DNA of 33,448 bases, from positions 1 to 33,448 of the forward strand of contig DUBE01000022.1 in NCBI GenBank assembly GCA_012960475.1, in the 5' to 3' direction. The notes beneath the pieces were generated by a model. The model worked only from the letters and a program-made list of their open reading frames with translations, was not told the origin of the DNA and searched no databases. This DNA is from Planctomycetota bacterium (lineage in GTDB: Bacteria > Planctomycetota > UBA1135 > GCA-002686595). Below, in pieces: positions 32,874 to 33,448 of this stretch. The position numbers and the translations under genes were made by a program. The first letter of the stretch is position 1; each line of letters begins with the position of its first letter.

Positions 32874-33338
32874 TCAAGACGAGGGAAAGGGGTGATCATC
32901 CGCTCCGCCCCCGTCAGCCTGCAGCAGGCGCTCGAGTTCGTTCATGTCCACAGACCGCAGATCGCGATCAGAGATGGGGCCTAGCTTCTCGAAACGGCTC
33001 TTTTCATCGGCAGACGACATCTCCGCGTCCGCCCCAGGGGGCAACACCTCGAGACGGGAAACCTTGACGACCGCTGCAAGGTTCTCCGGGAGCCCCTCAG
33101 GCAATGCCTCGCGCCTCTCCAGAGCCCGCCTTGCTCTCTGGCAAACTTCAAGAGTGCTGGTGAGATTGTCCTGGATCTTAGTCAGCCGCTTAGTATCGGG
33201 CTCCGACCCGGACAAGGACTTGCGGACCTTGGCGGTGGCCACCTCAAGCACTGCAATCAAAGCATTGAGCTTGCGCATCAATCGGTCCCGATACTCGGGA
33301 GAGTCCAGATTGTCTTCGTCAAAGGGCCTGTCGTTCAT
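32874..33338 (-). CDS. Unknown protein with helical, coiled-coil-like N-terminal half
   Basis: A 154-residue soluble protein, not recognised. Residues about 14-78 form long amphipathic helices with heptad-like spacing (LMRKLNALIAVLEVATAKVRK; LTKIQDNLTSTLEVCQRARRALERR). The C-terminal half is Pro/Gly-poor at first, then acidic and probably disordered, with SDRDLRSVDMNELERLLQADGGG near the end. No signal peptide. It converges on moxR with 18 bases between the stops. The start is ATG 33338. The remaining 110 bases to the window edge are upstream of it and hold nothing I can support. Confidence 0.65.
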   Translation of the reverse strand: MNDRPFDEDNLDSPEYRDRLMRKLNALIAVLEVATAKVRKSLSGSEPDTKRLTKIQDNLTSTLEVCQRARRALERREALPEGLPENLAAVVKVSRLEVLPPGADAEMSSADEKSRFEKLGPISDRDLRSVDMNELERLLQADGGGADDHPFPSS

Positions 33339-33448
33339 GGTCGCAAGAGCAGATAAAGGTGCCGAGGAGCGTTCGCCAAAAGCCTACACCCAACGACCGG
33401 CAGTAGCGAATCACAAGCCCGATCTGAGATCGGATCCCTGACCAGAGC

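Noticed and set aside
32944..33441. Plus-strand open frame of 165 codons near the right edge
   Set aside because: It is antisense to the minus-strand coiled-coil-like protein, which has a better start, composition and amphipathic helices.
1..33448. tRNA, rRNA, insertion sequence or prophage genes
   Set aside because: No tRNA cloverleaf, conserved rRNA stretch, transposase motif or phage structural gene was recognised by eye. A tRNA scan could still be run to confirm.

Overview
The window comes from a GC-rich diderm (Gram-negative-type) bacterium. An MltA-type lytic transglycosylase, four probable lipoproteins and large secreted PKD-domain proteins support this. The gene style (PKD-rich secreted protease, MoxR ATPase, many GTG/TTG starts, 4-base stop/start overlaps) would suit Planctomycetota or another uncultured diderm phylum, but the sequence alone does not fix the phylum. 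I saw no rRNA, tRNA, CRISPR array, transposase or phage gene.

Layout. (1) 1-7494, minus: the first ~2,498 residues of a giant secreted subtilisin-like (S8) peptidase that runs off the left edge. Its tail is one PKD domain, a jelly-roll-like domain, eight PKD domains, a second copy of the jelly-roll-like domain, then six more PKD domains and a part of another. (2) 7749-9412, minus: deoC and an RpiB/LacAB-family isomerase, both with N-terminal extensions, overlapping by ATGA. (3) 9648-13761: a dynamin-like GTPase (plus) converging on a small PGPGW-type membrane protein and a KAP-like membrane P-loop NTPase (both minus). (4) 13818-19687, minus: a nucleoside-catabolism operon in the order small acidic protein, deoB, deoA, a secreted thioredoxin-fold-like protein, nupC, purine nucleoside phosphorylase. 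(5) 19814-24603, plus: a HExxH lipoprotein with HEAT-like repeats, a secreted acidic protein, and a divergent transketolase-family enzyme. (6) 24614-27906, minus: a phospholipase-D-superfamily lipoprotein, a class V aminotransferase and an endonuclease/exonuclease/phosphatase-family protein. (7) 28051-30837, plus: MltA, a MOSC protein, a membrane protein with a TrkA-C domain, and a second small acidic protein related to the one heading the nucleoside operon. (8) 30845-33338: a TPR lipoprotein (minus) divergent from a MoxR ATPase (plus), then an unknown coiled-coil-like protein (minus).

How it fits together. The clearest theme is use of (deoxy)ribonucleosides: uptake by NupC, phosphorolysis by DeoA and PNP, 1-P to 5-P conversion by DeoB, cleavage by DeoC, and pentose-phosphate handling by the RpiB-like and transketolase-like enzymes. 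The DeoC/RpiB pair with N-terminal extensions resembles what I recall of the 'sugar phosphate utilizing' class of bacterial microcompartments. No shell gene lies in this window, so that link is a hypothesis. Two phosphodiesterase-fold proteins nearby (PLD and EEP families) could feed the pathway from DNA, also a hypothesis.

The most unusual items are the RpiB-like protein (catalytic Cys position is Asp, plus a fused N-terminal domain), the pair of small acidic paralogues, the KAP-like/PGPGW/dynamin group inserted between the two halves of the nucleoside pathway, and the block-duplicated PKD/jelly-roll peptidase.
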